Source: Bacillota bacterium
GTDB lineage: Bacteria; Bacillota; Clostridia; Tissierellales; Peptoniphilaceae
NCBI GenBank assembly: GCA_023442775.1
Contig: JAEZXH010000004.1
Location: 1 to 64,000 of the forward strand
Reading direction: 5' to 3'
Length of the DNA: 64,000 bases
Position numbers and translations under genes: made by a program. Below are positions 1-7,147 of this stretch, piece by piece. The notes below the pieces were generated by a model. That model was given only the letters and a program-made list of their open reading frames with translations. It was not told the DNA's origin and searched no databases. The first letter of the stretch is position 1. Each line of letters starts with the position of its first letter.

Positions 1-236
1 TGAGGCGCGTCCCTCGTCCCATGGTTGAAGAAGGGGGTGAAAAGTCCCATTCCAGCCCATAAAAGGCGGGGAGGTTCGACCTCTGACAACGACCCAACCC
101 ATCACGCCAAAAGCGGGGAGCGTCCCATGGGAAAAGAGCCATAGGCCAGCCCCACAGGGGGAACTTTTCTTGGACAGAGGGAATCGAATGGATGAGCATC
201 GGACCACCCGGCCCGTGGCAGGGGGTTGTGGGAAAT
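1..236. other. no gene recognised at window start
   Basis: I see no credible reading frame or RNA gene here. The stretch has short G/C-rich inverted repeats and three copies of a GTCCCAT motif (about 17, 45 and 122) without regular spacing. A tRNA T-arm-like hairpin at 71-83 (GAGG-TTCGA-CCTC) lacks the rest of a tRNA. Confidence 0.5.
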
Positions 237-259
237 GAAAAATTTACCCGTCACCGGGT
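237..259 (-). terminator. weak terminator after the amidase
   Basis: On the minus strand an ACCCG/CGGGT hairpin (246-250 with 255-259) is followed by AAATTTTTC. The stem is short, so efficiency is uncertain, but it lies just past the amidase stop. Confidence 0.45.
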
Positions 260-263
260 GGGT

Positions 264-737
264 CTAGATGCTTTCCCAAAATCCCCACCACGCCGCCCAG
301 TTCTTCCCGGACATGTGGCCGGGGCAGATCTTGCGGCTGGCGTCGTAATGGCGGACGACGCGAGATTTTGAGAGGTGGTAGTGTGCCATGAGGCTGCGAA
401 TGAGGGCGCGGGCGTGTTCATAGGTGGCGGCCATGTCGTTCCCCTCGTGGATGCAGAGCTCGATGCCGATGGAGTTTTGGTTCGTAATCCCGTAGCGTCC
501 CTTGCCGTCGCCGCAGTGCCAGGCCACATTCGCCTGTTCCACCAGCTCATAGACGCCGGTGTCGTCGACGAAGTAGTGGGCACTGGCTCCGCGAGGTGCG
601 GCGTCAAAGTAGCGGACGTGGGCGAGGGCATCGGCGCCCTTCTTGGGATTGCCCGTGTCGTGGACGACGATGTAGGCGATGGTGCGGCCCTTCGCCGTGG
701 AATAGTTCTTCGTGATGAGATGTTTTTCGATGTGCAT
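264..737 (-). CDS. N-acetylmuramoyl-L-alanine amidase (Amidase_2 / T7 lysozyme-like)
   Basis: A 157-residue zinc amidase predicted to cleave the N-acetylmuramoyl-L-alanine bond of peptidoglycan. Seen: an early VVHDT motif whose His is the usual first zinc ligand, the SAHYFVDD segment, WHCGDG, and a late RHYDASRKICPG motif supplying the second His and the Cys ligand. It is a bare catalytic domain with no signal peptide, like phage endolysins and the small amidases found beside YvrJ/DUF2922 genes. RBS AAGGAGG precedes the ATG. It lies 74 bp downstream of the sigma-factor gene on the same strand, probably co-transcribed. Export or release route is not evident from the sequence. Confidence 0.88.
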   Translation of the reverse strand: MHIEKHLITKNYSTAKGRTIAYIVVHDTGNPKKGADALAHVRYFDAAPRGASAHYFVDDTGVYELVEQANVAWHCGDGKGRYGITNQNSIGIELCIHEGNDMAATYEHARALIRSLMAHYHLSKSRVVRHYDASRKICPGHMSGKNWAAWWGFWESI

Positions 738-811
738 GATGGTCCTCCTTGTCTCTTGTGGGGGAGGGCATCGTACAAATCTTTGGGTCTACGCCTCGTC
801 GCTCTCCGGGC

Positions 812-1459
812 TTAGAGGCGTTTCTTGAGGGTGTTGAGGCCTGTGCGGAGGCGACTCGTCGCCGTGGGGTAGGGGGTCTTTGTGATGTCGGCGATTTCTC
901 GGCGGGAGAAGCCCTCGGCGTAGAGGCGTAAGGTCTGGGCTTGGGCCTCTGGGAGGGCGCAGAGGAGGTCGTGAAGATGGGCGCGCTCCTCGTTGAGAAG
1001 GGCGATCTCCTCCGCACTTGGGGCCAGGTCCTCTTGGGGGTTCGCCTCGTCGAAGGGGAGTTCTTCCGGGGCCTTCATGGATGTGCGGCGCAGGCCGAGG
1101 AAAAAGTATTTCAGGTGGTCTCGGACGTAGGCGGGAAAGGGGCCCTTTGTGGGGTCATAGGACTCCTGGAGCTCGAAGAGGGCGAGGTATCCCTCTTGGA
1201 TGAGGTCCTCCCAATCCATGGCCCCCTTGCCGTACCGCCTCGCCTGGGCGATGACGAGGCCTTCATAGGATGCGACGAGGGCCTCTTTCGTCGGCGGTGG
1301 GCCGAAGTCCCTCGCCGAAGATCTACGGGGTTGAGGTTGTGGTGGTGTCGGGAGGCGAGAGGAATCTCGGGAAGTGTGGGTTTCTTCACGTGGTCTCACT
1401 TCCTGACGGCAGTTCATGGTCTTGTTCTCATCCTCCTTTCTTCTTAGGGTTTGTCCCAT
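812..1459 (-). CDS. sigma-70 family RNA polymerase sigma factor
   Basis: About 215 residues. Region 2 is visible in the middle (SYEGLVIAQARRYGKG, then DLIQEGYLALFE), and region 4 with its helix-turn-helix at the C-terminus (LPEAQAQTLRLYAEGFSRREIA). The N-terminus is basic and low in complexity. I chose the ATG at 1459 because AAAGGAG sits 6 nt upstream; an ATG 14 codons later also has an AAGGAGG but at longer spacing. Sigma factors of this size lie beside DUF1659/DUF2922/YvrJ genes in other clostridia, and those genes are divergent here. It may direct transcription of that cluster or of itself; no matching promoter class could be proven. Confidence 0.85.
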   Translation of the reverse strand: MGQTLRRKEDENKTMNCRQEVRPREETHTSRDSSRLPTPPQPQPRRSSARDFGPPPTKEALVASYEGLVIAQARRYGKGAMDWEDLIQEGYLALFELQESYDPTKGPFPAYVRDHLKYFFLGLRRTSMKAPEELPFDEANPQEDLAPSAEEIALLNEERAHLHDLLCALPEAQAQTLRLYAEGFSRREIADITKTPYPTATSRLRTGLNTLKKRL

Positions 1460-1569
1460 TGATGTCTCCTTTCTTCTCGGGGAGAATCTCCAAGCGACGG
1501 CTTTCATTCCCTCCAACCCACCCAGGGCTCTAGGGATCGGCGAACTTCTCCATGATGTCCTCCATGTTA

Positions 1570-1603
1570 CGTTCGTTTTCTCTATGCGCTACACAAACGA
1601 GCG
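1570..1603. repeat. inverted repeat in sigma-gene leader
   Basis: CGTTCGTTT (1570-1578) and AAACGAGCG (1595-1603) can form nine pairs with one G-U. It lies 12-45 bases downstream of the predicted sigma-gene transcription start, a position suited to an operator or RNA hairpin. Confidence 0.5.
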
Positions 1604-1621
1604 TTTCTATTTTGTGGTTCC

Positions 1622-1630
1622 ACTATACCA
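1622..1630 (-). promoter_or_regulatory. extended -10 promoter for the sigma-factor gene
   Basis: Minus-strand TGG-TATAGT. No good -35 is visible, as expected for an extended -10 promoter. Predicted start near 1615. Confidence 0.5.
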
Positions 1631-1898
1631 CCTCCCATCCATATTCGCAACAGATGTTTTATTCGGAATGAGGGCGACTGGCTCTTGATTTTTTGCAGAA
1701 AACTCAAGAATTAGCGCATTTTCAAAAGTTTTTCTCACCACGTATTTTTAGAATCGGGACCTTGGACCCGAAAATAGTGACGAACATATGAACCGGAAAA
1801 TTTTCCAAACAAATTTTCAAAACCCTTCATCCGTTTCCGGCCTTTTTGCTATCTATAGGGTGTAAGACAAAAAACACACCGACCAGAAAGGAGGCCAC

Positions 1899-2126
1899 AT
1901 GGCCACACAAGAAAAAGTCGAACGGATTGCACTGCGCTTGCGCATCGAAGATGGAGAGACGGCGTCTGGAGCACCTCGCTACAAAGACGTGAACTTCTCG
2001 AGCATCAACCCAGAGGTATCCGCGGAGAACCTCTACAAGGCCGCGGAACAGCTGGGGGGACTCCTTGAGAAGGCACCGACGATCGTGGAGAAAGTGGCGA
2101 CGATTCGCCTCTCCAATGAAGGGTAA
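1899..2126 (+). CDS. DUF1659 family protein
   Basis: A 75-residue soluble protein matching DUF1659, a short family of unknown function found in Bacillota. Seen: ALRLRIEDG near the start and the conserved-type ENLYKAAEQLGGLL helix. RBS AAAGGAGG stands 6 nt before the ATG. It is followed after 11 bp by the DUF2922 gene and then a YvrJ gene, the usual order of this cluster. Function unknown; association with a small sigma factor and an amidase is the best clue. Confidence 0.8.
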   Translation: MATQEKVERIALRLRIEDGETASGAPRYKDVNFSSINPEVSAENLYKAAEQLGGLLEKAPTIVEKVATIRLSNEG

Positions 2127-2137
2127 GGAGGTAAACC

Positions 2138-2347
2138 ATGGAAAAGACCTTAGTCATGACCTTTAACACCGACGGCGGGAAGGAGAAGAACCTTCGCCTC
2201 AAGAACCCGAAGGCGAGCCTTGAAGAAGGCACTGTGAGAAGTGCGATGGACATCATCGCCTCCACCAAGGCCTTCTTTGAGAAGGACACCACGGCGACCA
2301 CCAAGGGCGCGCGCATTCTCACTGTGGAGGAAGAGGAGCTCTTCTAA
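2138..2347 (+). CDS. DUF2922 family protein
   Basis: A 69-residue protein. It begins with a strand of the type KTLVMTFNTDGGKEKNLRL and continues with a helical segment (VRSAMDIIASTKAFF), matching DUF2922, a small partner of DUF1659. RBS GGAGG stands 6 nt upstream. Its TAA stop shares a base with the ATG of the next gene (TAATG), suggesting translational coupling. No enzyme motif is visible; function unknown. Confidence 0.8.
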   Translation: MEKTLVMTFNTDGGKEKNLRLKNPKASLEEGTVRSAMDIIASTKAFFEKDTTATTKGARILTVEEEELF

Positions 2348-2505
2348 TGGAGGAACTCTTCGCCTCGGTGGCCAATCTTGGCTTTCCCATTGCAGTGGCG
2401 ACGTACCTTCTCATTCGCTTCGAAGGGAAGCTGACGGAGCTCACCAACGCCTTGTGGGAACTGAGAAAAACCATGGAGGAATGTATGAAAGAAAGGGACC
2501 GGTAG
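2347..2505 (+). CDS. YvrJ family small membrane protein
   Basis: A 52-residue protein. Residues 8-24 form one transmembrane segment with the YvrJ signature (ANLGFPIAVATYLLIR), followed by an amphipathic, charged helix (EGKLTELTNALWELRKTMEE). It starts at the last base of the DUF2922 stop. YvrJ proteins are conserved single-pass proteins of unknown role, often co-occurring with holin- or amidase-like genes. The stop codon lies in the loop of the following terminator. Confidence 0.82.
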   Translation: MEELFASVANLGFPIAVATYLLIRFEGKLTELTNALWELRKTMEECMKERDR

Positions 2506-2517
2506 GGTCCCTTTTTT
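2492..2517 (+). terminator. intrinsic terminator of the DUF1659-DUF2922-YvrJ operon
   Basis: AAAGGGACC (2492-2500) pairs with GGTCCCTTT (2506-2514) around a 5-nt loop containing the YvrJ stop codon, then more T. Confidence 0.85.
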
Positions 2518-2567
2518 GTTTGTGGAAAGTCTTGGCGGGGTAGAAGTATTCCTGGAAAGGGGAGTCT

Positions 2568-3164
2568 ATGGCAATTTTAGAATTTTTGCTCATTGTGGCC
2601 ATTAGTGGTGCCATCGGGTACGTGACGAATGTGATTGCGGTGAAGTGTCTCTTTCGTCCCCTGGAACCGGTGCGCATCTTGGGAATAGAATTTCAAGGAC
2701 TTCTGCCAAAGCGCAGAGACGAGGTGGCGAAGGATTTAGGAACCATCGTCGCCCGAGAGTTTTTAACCGACGAGAGCCTCATGGCGGGACTCATCGGCGC
2801 CGAGGACGAGGAGCGTCTTCGCCTCTATGTCACCCGGAAGATTCAAGGGGTCCTCTACGAGAAGATGTACCGCCTGCCTCGGGCGATTCAAGGGGCGGTC
2901 TACGGCGCCGTGGAGGACAAACTGAAGGAGCAGGCACCCCAGATTTTCTCCGAGGTACGCAGCCTCCTGGAGCGAAAGGTGCGGGACGGCATTGACGTCG
3001 AGGGACTCGTCGCCGAGAAGATTCGCGCCCTCGACCTCTTAGAACTCGAGGCCATGGTCTTTCGCATCTCGGGAAAAGAACTGAAGCACATCGAAGTCCT
3101 GGGGCTCATCATGGGTCTCATCATCGGCGTGATTCAAGGGGTTATCAGCGTCTTTTTGTTTTAG
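2568..3164 (+). CDS. DUF445 family membrane protein
   Basis: A 198-residue protein with an N-terminal membrane segment (LLIVAISGAIGYVTNVIAVKCLFRP), a soluble middle of amphipathic helices and a C-terminal membrane segment (GLIMGLIIGVIQGVISVFLF). The GYVTNxIAVK motif followed by LFRP, and then GLLPKRRDEVAK, identify DUF445 (YheB/YjiN-like), a family of unknown function. This is a short version: B. subtilis YheB is nearly twice as long. RBS GGAAAGGGGAG precedes the ATG. It stands alone between terminators. Confidence 0.85.
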   Translation: MAILEFLLIVAISGAIGYVTNVIAVKCLFRPLEPVRILGIEFQGLLPKRRDEVAKDLGTIVAREFLTDESLMAGLIGAEDEERLRLYVTRKIQGVLYEKMYRLPRAIQGAVYGAVEDKLKEQAPQIFSEVRSLLERKVRDGIDVEGLVAEKIRALDLLELEAMVFRISGKELKHIEVLGLIMGLIIGVIQGVISVFLF

Positions 3165-3189
3165 ATAGGACTCGTGCTCGAGAGAACAG

Positions 3190-3217
3190 AAAAGGCCACC
3201 CGATGGGGTGGCCTTTT
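3190..3217 (+). terminator. intrinsic terminator after DUF445 gene
   Basis: AAAAGGCCACCC (3190-3201) pairs with GGGTGGCCTTTT (3206-3217), loop GATG. Flanking A and T runs could let it work in both directions. Confidence 0.88.
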
Positions 3218-3293
3218 CTAGAGAAGTGGTTGAGCCTTGTGAAAAAATCCACTGTACTAGACTCAATATATTGAGAGAAGAGAGGAGGAGACC

Positions 3294-3536
3294 ATGGATC
3301 GCGAGAAGGAAAAATCCGTCAGGGAAGTCATCGCCAAGTATGTAAGAATTGTGGACCTTTTGGCCATCGTCGTTCTCATCCTCATTGCCCTTCGCGCCGG
3401 GGCGGGGACGACCCAGGTCTACGAAGGTTTTACCCAGACTATCGTGGACCCGACGAGAATCCAGCACTCCATCGCCATCGCCCTCTGCGCCGTGGCCCTA
3501 GCCCTCATCTATGGGCACTTGCCGAAGAGAAGATAA
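3294..3536 (+). CDS. hypothetical two-helix membrane protein
   Basis: An 80-residue protein I cannot assign. There is a charged N-terminus (residues 1-18), a hydrophobic helix (VDLLAIVVLILIALRAG), a short polar stretch (TQVYEGFTQTIVDPTRIQHS) and a second helix (IAIALCAVALALIYGHL) with a basic tail. RBS AGGAGGAG precedes the ATG. It is flanked by terminators, so it is a single-gene unit, convergent with murJ. Confidence 0.7.
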   Translation: MDREKEKSVREVIAKYVRIVDLLAIVVLILIALRAGAGTTQVYEGFTQTIVDPTRIQHSIAIALCAVALALIYGHLPKRR

Positions 3537-3565
3537 AAAAACCACCCGATGTGGGTGGTCTTTTT
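3535..3565. terminator. bidirectional terminator between convergent genes
   Basis: ACCACCC (3541-3547) pairs with GGGTGGT (3553-3559), flanked by an A run and a T run. It serves the small membrane gene (+) and murJ (-). Confidence 0.85.
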
Positions 3566-5135
3566 ATGCCCGTGTGCGGCGGTGTTCGATGTAGGCGATG
3601 AGGTCCCGCACTTCTCGGAAGCCCAAGAGGTAGAGGATGGAGCCGTAGAGGACGGCGGCACAGGCGACGACGAGAAGGAGCAGGGCGAGTTTTCCTAGGA
3701 CGAGGAGGTGTCCCGCGAGGTGGGCAGCGAGGAGGGCCTCCAAGGGGAAGAAACTCACGTAGACGAAGGCTCCCATGGCAAGGCCTGCGAGGAGGGTTTT
3801 CACCAGGGCCCGGAGGTAGGAGGGAAGTCCCAAGCGGCCGAGTTTCTTGTGAAGCATGAAGAAGCGCAAGAGACAGGCCACCGTGGTGGAGAAGGAGACG
3901 CTGGCGGCGAGGCCACGAATCCCAAAGATGCCCACGACGAGGAAGTTTAGGGTCACGTTAATGGCGACGTTGATGAGGCCAATGGTGAAGGGGGTCTTCG
4001 TGTCCTGAAGGGAGTAGAAGACCCGGTTCAAGACGTTGTTTAAGGAGAGGCCGATGAGGACAAAGGCGTAACACCGAAGGACTTCCGCGGTAATGAGGGT
4101 GTCCTCGGGATGGAAGGCCCCGCGTTGGAAGGCGAGTTCCACAATGGGGCGGGCGAGGACGATCATGCCGATGGTGGAGGGGACGGTGATGAGGAGCACC
4201 GTCTTCACGGCTCCGTTCATGATTTGCTTCCCAAAGAGGGTGTTCTTCTCGGCGAAGGCCCGGCTCATGGGTGGGAAGATCACCGCGGTGATGGCGGCGA
4301 TGAAGATGCCGATGATGAGAAGATTCAGCTTGTTGGCGTAGTCCAAGCGAGAGACCGCGGCGTTTCCAATGGAGGAGGCGAGGTAGCGGTTGACGATGGT
4401 GTTGACGTTATTCACCGACACGGAGACGAGGACGGGAAGGGCGAGAAAGATCGCCTCTTTCGCGTAGGAGTCCCGTGGGTTGAAGGTGGGGACGAGGCGA
4501 AAGCCCGCCCGGCGCGCATCGGGGATGAGAAAGAGCATCTGGGCGACGACGCCGAGGACCGCAGAGATGGCGACGCCGTAGATTCCTAAGTGTTTCGCAA
4601 AGAGGGCGAGGTAGAGGATGTAGACCAGGTTCAAGGGGACGTTCACTGCGCCGGCGCGAATAAAGAAGTTGTGGGACTGGTTAAATCCCGTGAGGACGCC
4701 GACGGCGGCGGCGAAGATGATGAGGGGCATGGAGATGCGGATGAGGCGCACGGTGAGGTCAAAGGTCCGCGGCTTCAAACCTCCCCCTGTGAGTTCGGCG
4801 ATGTAGGGGGCAAAGGCAATCCCCAAGGCGGCCATGATGGCGGCGATGGCCATGGTGAGAAAGAGCATGTTTGAAGTGTACCGATTCTTCGCCGAGGCCC
4901 CTTCATTGAGTTCGAGCTTTTGAAGCTGGGGGATGAAGGTGGTGGCGATGGCCTCGGTGATGAGGGCGCTCATCAGTCCCGTAGACGATTGCGCCACGGT
5001 CCAGGCGGCCTTTTCCATGCCCGTGCCGAAGTGATAGGCGATGAGACTCTCCCGTCCAAAGCCCATGACCTTGCCGACGAGGGCGAAGAGGACGAGGGCT
5101 GCGGTGGAACGGGCGAGGTGTTTTGCGTGATCCAA
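3564..5135 (-). CDS. murJ: lipid II flippase MurJ (first copy)
   Basis: About 523 residues with some 14 membrane helices, matching MurJ/MviN, which flips the lipid-linked peptidoglycan precursor across the membrane. Seen: an early GKVMGFGRESLIAYHFG segment typical of the family, then FIPQLQKL, and later a QRGAFHPEDT region. I start it at TTG 5135, preceded by AAAGGAGG at 7 nt; upstream in-frame codons would run into the previous gene and encode a Ser/Pro-rich non-family leader. A second MurJ-like gene lies at 32732-34237. It follows a terminator for the upstream ABC operon, so it probably has its own promoter. Confidence 0.9.
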   Translation of the reverse strand: MDHAKHLARSTAALVLFALVGKVMGFGRESLIAYHFGTGMEKAAWTVAQSSTGLMSALITEAIATTFIPQLQKLELNEGASAKNRYTSNMLFLTMAIAAIMAALGIAFAPYIAELTGGGLKPRTFDLTVRLIRISMPLIIFAAAVGVLTGFNQSHNFFIRAGAVNVPLNLVYILYLALFAKHLGIYGVAISAVLGVVAQMLFLIPDARRAGFRLVPTFNPRDSYAKEAIFLALPVLVSVSVNNVNTIVNRYLASSIGNAAVSRLDYANKLNLLIIGIFIAAITAVIFPPMSRAFAEKNTLFGKQIMNGAVKTVLLITVPSTIGMIVLARPIVELAFQRGAFHPEDTLITAEVLRCYAFVLIGLSLNNVLNRVFYSLQDTKTPFTIGLINVAINVTLNFLVVGIFGIRGLAASVSFSTTVACLLRFFMLHKKLGRLGLPSYLRALVKTLLAGLAMGAFVYVSFFPLEALLAAHLAGHLLVLGKLALLLLVVACAAVLYGSILYLLGFREVRDLIAYIEHRRTRA

Positions 5136-5170
5136 GTCGATTCCTCCTTTAATACCAACCTTCAGTATAG

Positions 5171-5203
5171 AAAAAAAGGGCCCTCCCGTCAATACGAGAG
5201 GGT
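5171..5203 (-). terminator. terminator of MacB-type operon
   Basis: Minus strand CCCTCTCGT-ATTG-ACGGGAGGG (one G-U pair), then CCC and seven T. It lies just after the permease stop. Confidence 0.82.
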
Positions 5204-5208
5204 CTTTA

Positions 5209-6471
5209 CTATTCGTAGCGGAGGGCTTCGATGGGGTCGAGTTTTGCGGCTTTTCCTGCGGGGTAGCTTCCGAAGAAGATTCCAATGAGCATGGAGAAGC
5301 CGACGGCGATGACAATCGACGAGAGGGTCGGACCTGCAGGGGTTCCCATCAGGCGCGTTCCCATGTATCCGAGGGCCCCTCCGAGAATGACTCCAAAGAT
5401 TCCCCCGAGGGCACAGATGATCATACTCTCGACGAGAAATTGACGGCGAATGGCTTTATTGGGCGCACCGAGGGCCTTTCGGATGCCGATTTCTCTCGTC
5501 CGCTCCATGACGGAGACGAGGAGGATGTTCATGACGCCGATGCCGCCGACGAGGAGAGAAATAGCGGCGATGCCTCCGATGGCGAGTTGCACCGAGGCGA
5601 GGGCGGAGTTGATTTCTTGGAGGGCTTCTTCTGCGGACATGGAAGTGACCTCATAGTCTCCTTCGCTATAGTAGGTTTCATTGAGATAGTCTGTGATTTC
5701 TGTACGCAGGGTGGAGACATCTTCTTTGTTCTTCGCAGAGAGGATGAAGTTATCCAGCTGGTCCAAGTCTTGGAGGGTTCCCGTAGCACTGGCGAAGAAT
5801 TGACGAGGGTAATAGGCGGTCGTCACGGGGGGACCAGAATTTTTTTGCGAGCCGCCTAGGACGCCAAGGTTTGGCTCTTCGTGTTTGTAGATCCCTGCGA
5901 GGTAGGCAGTAATGTAGGTTCCTCCTGCATTGACGACAATTTCTTGGCCTAACATCTTGGTAAAGTCGTCGCCATAGACGTGTTTGAGAGAGACGTCTGC
6001 CATGACGACGACGGGGCGGCGAGAGAGGTCGTCCTCTTCGTTGATAAAGCGTCCTGCGAGGAGCTTAAGTCCTTGTACCTCTCCAGTTCCCTCTGTGGCG
6101 CCTAAGGTGGAGAGCTGTGCACTCTTGTCTCCTTGGGAGATGCTCCCATCGGTTCCCCAGGTGGTGATGGAGATGGCGCCAATGCGCCCGGCAAAGTGTT
6201 CTTTGATGTCGTCGAGCATGTCCATGGTGATGGGTTTCCATTCACTGCCCGCGGTGGTCGTATCGGATTTAACAGAGACGTTAAACTGAATTTGATTCTT
6301 GGCAAAGGAGTCGAAGGCTCCCGACACCGAGGACTGCATCCCGTGGCCAATGGTCATGATGGCGATGACCGACGCAATCCCGATGATGATCCCAAGGGCG
6401 GTTAAGAAGGAGCGCAGCTTGTTCGCGCGGACTCCTTCAATGGCCATTTTGATGTTTTCAAAGAGTCCCAT
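5209..6471 (-). CDS. MacB/FtsX-type ABC transporter permease
   Basis: 420 residues. The N-terminal helix after a short cytosolic start (RSFLTALGIIIGIASVIAIM) is followed by a large extracytoplasmic MacB_PCD domain (about residues 45-280) and three C-terminal helices with the FtsX signature (SVMERTREIGIRKALGA). It forms the membrane unit of a tripartite-like export or lipoprotein-type mechanotransmission system with the ATPase and HlyD-like adaptor encoded upstream. It overlaps the ATPase gene by 14 bp. Substrate unknown; relatives export peptides, macrolides or bacteriocins. Confidence 0.9.
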   Translation of the reverse strand: MGLFENIKMAIEGVRANKLRSFLTALGIIIGIASVIAIMTIGHGMQSSVSGAFDSFAKNQIQFNVSVKSDTTTAGSEWKPITMDMLDDIKEHFAGRIGAISITTWGTDGSISQGDKSAQLSTLGATEGTGEVQGLKLLAGRFINEEDDLSRRPVVVMADVSLKHVYGDDFTKMLGQEIVVNAGGTYITAYLAGIYKHEEPNLGVLGGSQKNSGPPVTTAYYPRQFFASATGTLQDLDQLDNFILSAKNKEDVSTLRTEITDYLNETYYSEGDYEVTSMSAEEALQEINSALASVQLAIGGIAAISLLVGGIGVMNILLVSVMERTREIGIRKALGAPNKAIRRQFLVESMIICALGGIFGVILGGALGYMGTRLMGTPAGPTLSSIVIAVGFSMLIGIFFGSYPAGKAAKLDPIEALRYE

Positions 6472-7147
6472 GGCTTTCCCCCTTTAGGAGCCCGTCTTGC
6501 ATGATGACTTGACGGGTGGTTTCCTCGGCGAGTTCGAGGTTGTGGGTGATGAGGACGATGGTCTTTCCCGACTTGTTGAGCTGGTGAAAGAGGTCCATGA
6601 CGCTGCGCCCCGTCTCCGTGTCGAGGGCCCCCGTGGGCTCGTCGGCGAGGATGATGTCCGGGTCGTTGGCCATGGCCCGGGCGATGGCGACGCGCTGTTT
6701 CTGTCCTCCGGAGAGTTCGTTGGGACGGTGGTTCGCCCGCTCCGCCATGTCTACGAGGTCGAGAAGCTCCATGGCCCGTTTCGACCGCTCTTTTCGTCCC
6801 ATCCCCGCATAGATCATGGGCAACTCCACGTTGGCCCTGGCGTTGGCTCTGGAGATGAGGTTAAAGCTCTGAAAGACGAAGCCGATGCGCCGACAGCGAA
6901 AGGCGGAGAGCTCCTTGTCCTTCAAGGTCTTGGTGTCCAGCCCCGAGAGGGTGTAGTTGCCGCTGGTGGGGCGGTCCAAGAGGCCGATGATGTTCATGAG
7001 GGTACTCTTCCCAGATCCGGATTGGCCGACGATGGAGAGGAACTCCCCCTCGTCGACGGTGAGGTCGATGCCATGGAGAATCTCCAGCTCGTTGGGCTGG
7101 CCGATGTAGAAACTCTTGGTGATCCCCTCCATGGTGATGATGCTCAT
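6458..7147 (-). CDS. ABC transporter ATP-binding protein (MacB/LolD type)
   Basis: 229 residues with all ABC ATPase motifs: Walker [10 protein letters not shown], signature LSGGQKQR, Walker [10 protein letters not shown] and switch His in LITHN. The sequence [19 protein letters not shown] is typical of the MacB/LolD branch. It overlaps the adaptor gene upstream by 4 bp and the permease gene downstream by 14 bp, so the three are one operon and one complex. Confidence 0.93.
   Translation of the reverse strand: MSIITMEGITKSFYIGQPNELEILHGIDLTVDEGEFLSIVGQSGSGKSTLMNIIGLLDRPTSGNYTLSGLDTKTLKDKELSAFRCRRIGFVFQSFNLISRANARANVELPMIYAGMGRKERSKRAMELLDLVDMAERANHRPNELSGGQKQRVAIARAMANDPDIILADEPTGALDTETGRSVMDLFHQLNKSGKTIVLITHNLELAEETTRQVIMQDGLLKGESHGTL

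Larger units (their letters stand above)
1460..1898. other. divergent intergenic region (sigma factor / DUF1659)
   Basis: 439 bp without a gene. It holds the sigma-gene promoter (about 1622) and an AT-rich block (1680-1860) upstream of the DUF1659 gene, with TATCTATA near 1850 as a possible -10. An 11-codon open frame (MEDIMEKFADP) follows the sigma-gene start site but has no RBS. Confidence 0.5.

Noticed and set aside
66..92. tRNA-like T-arm GAGG-TTCGA-CCTC
   Set aside because: No matching acceptor, D or anticodon arms and no CCA-type end nearby.
264..2505. Prophage remnant
   Set aside because: The amidase is phage-like, but no integrase, structural or att sequences are seen, and the DUF1659/DUF2922/YvrJ set is chromosomal in clostridia.
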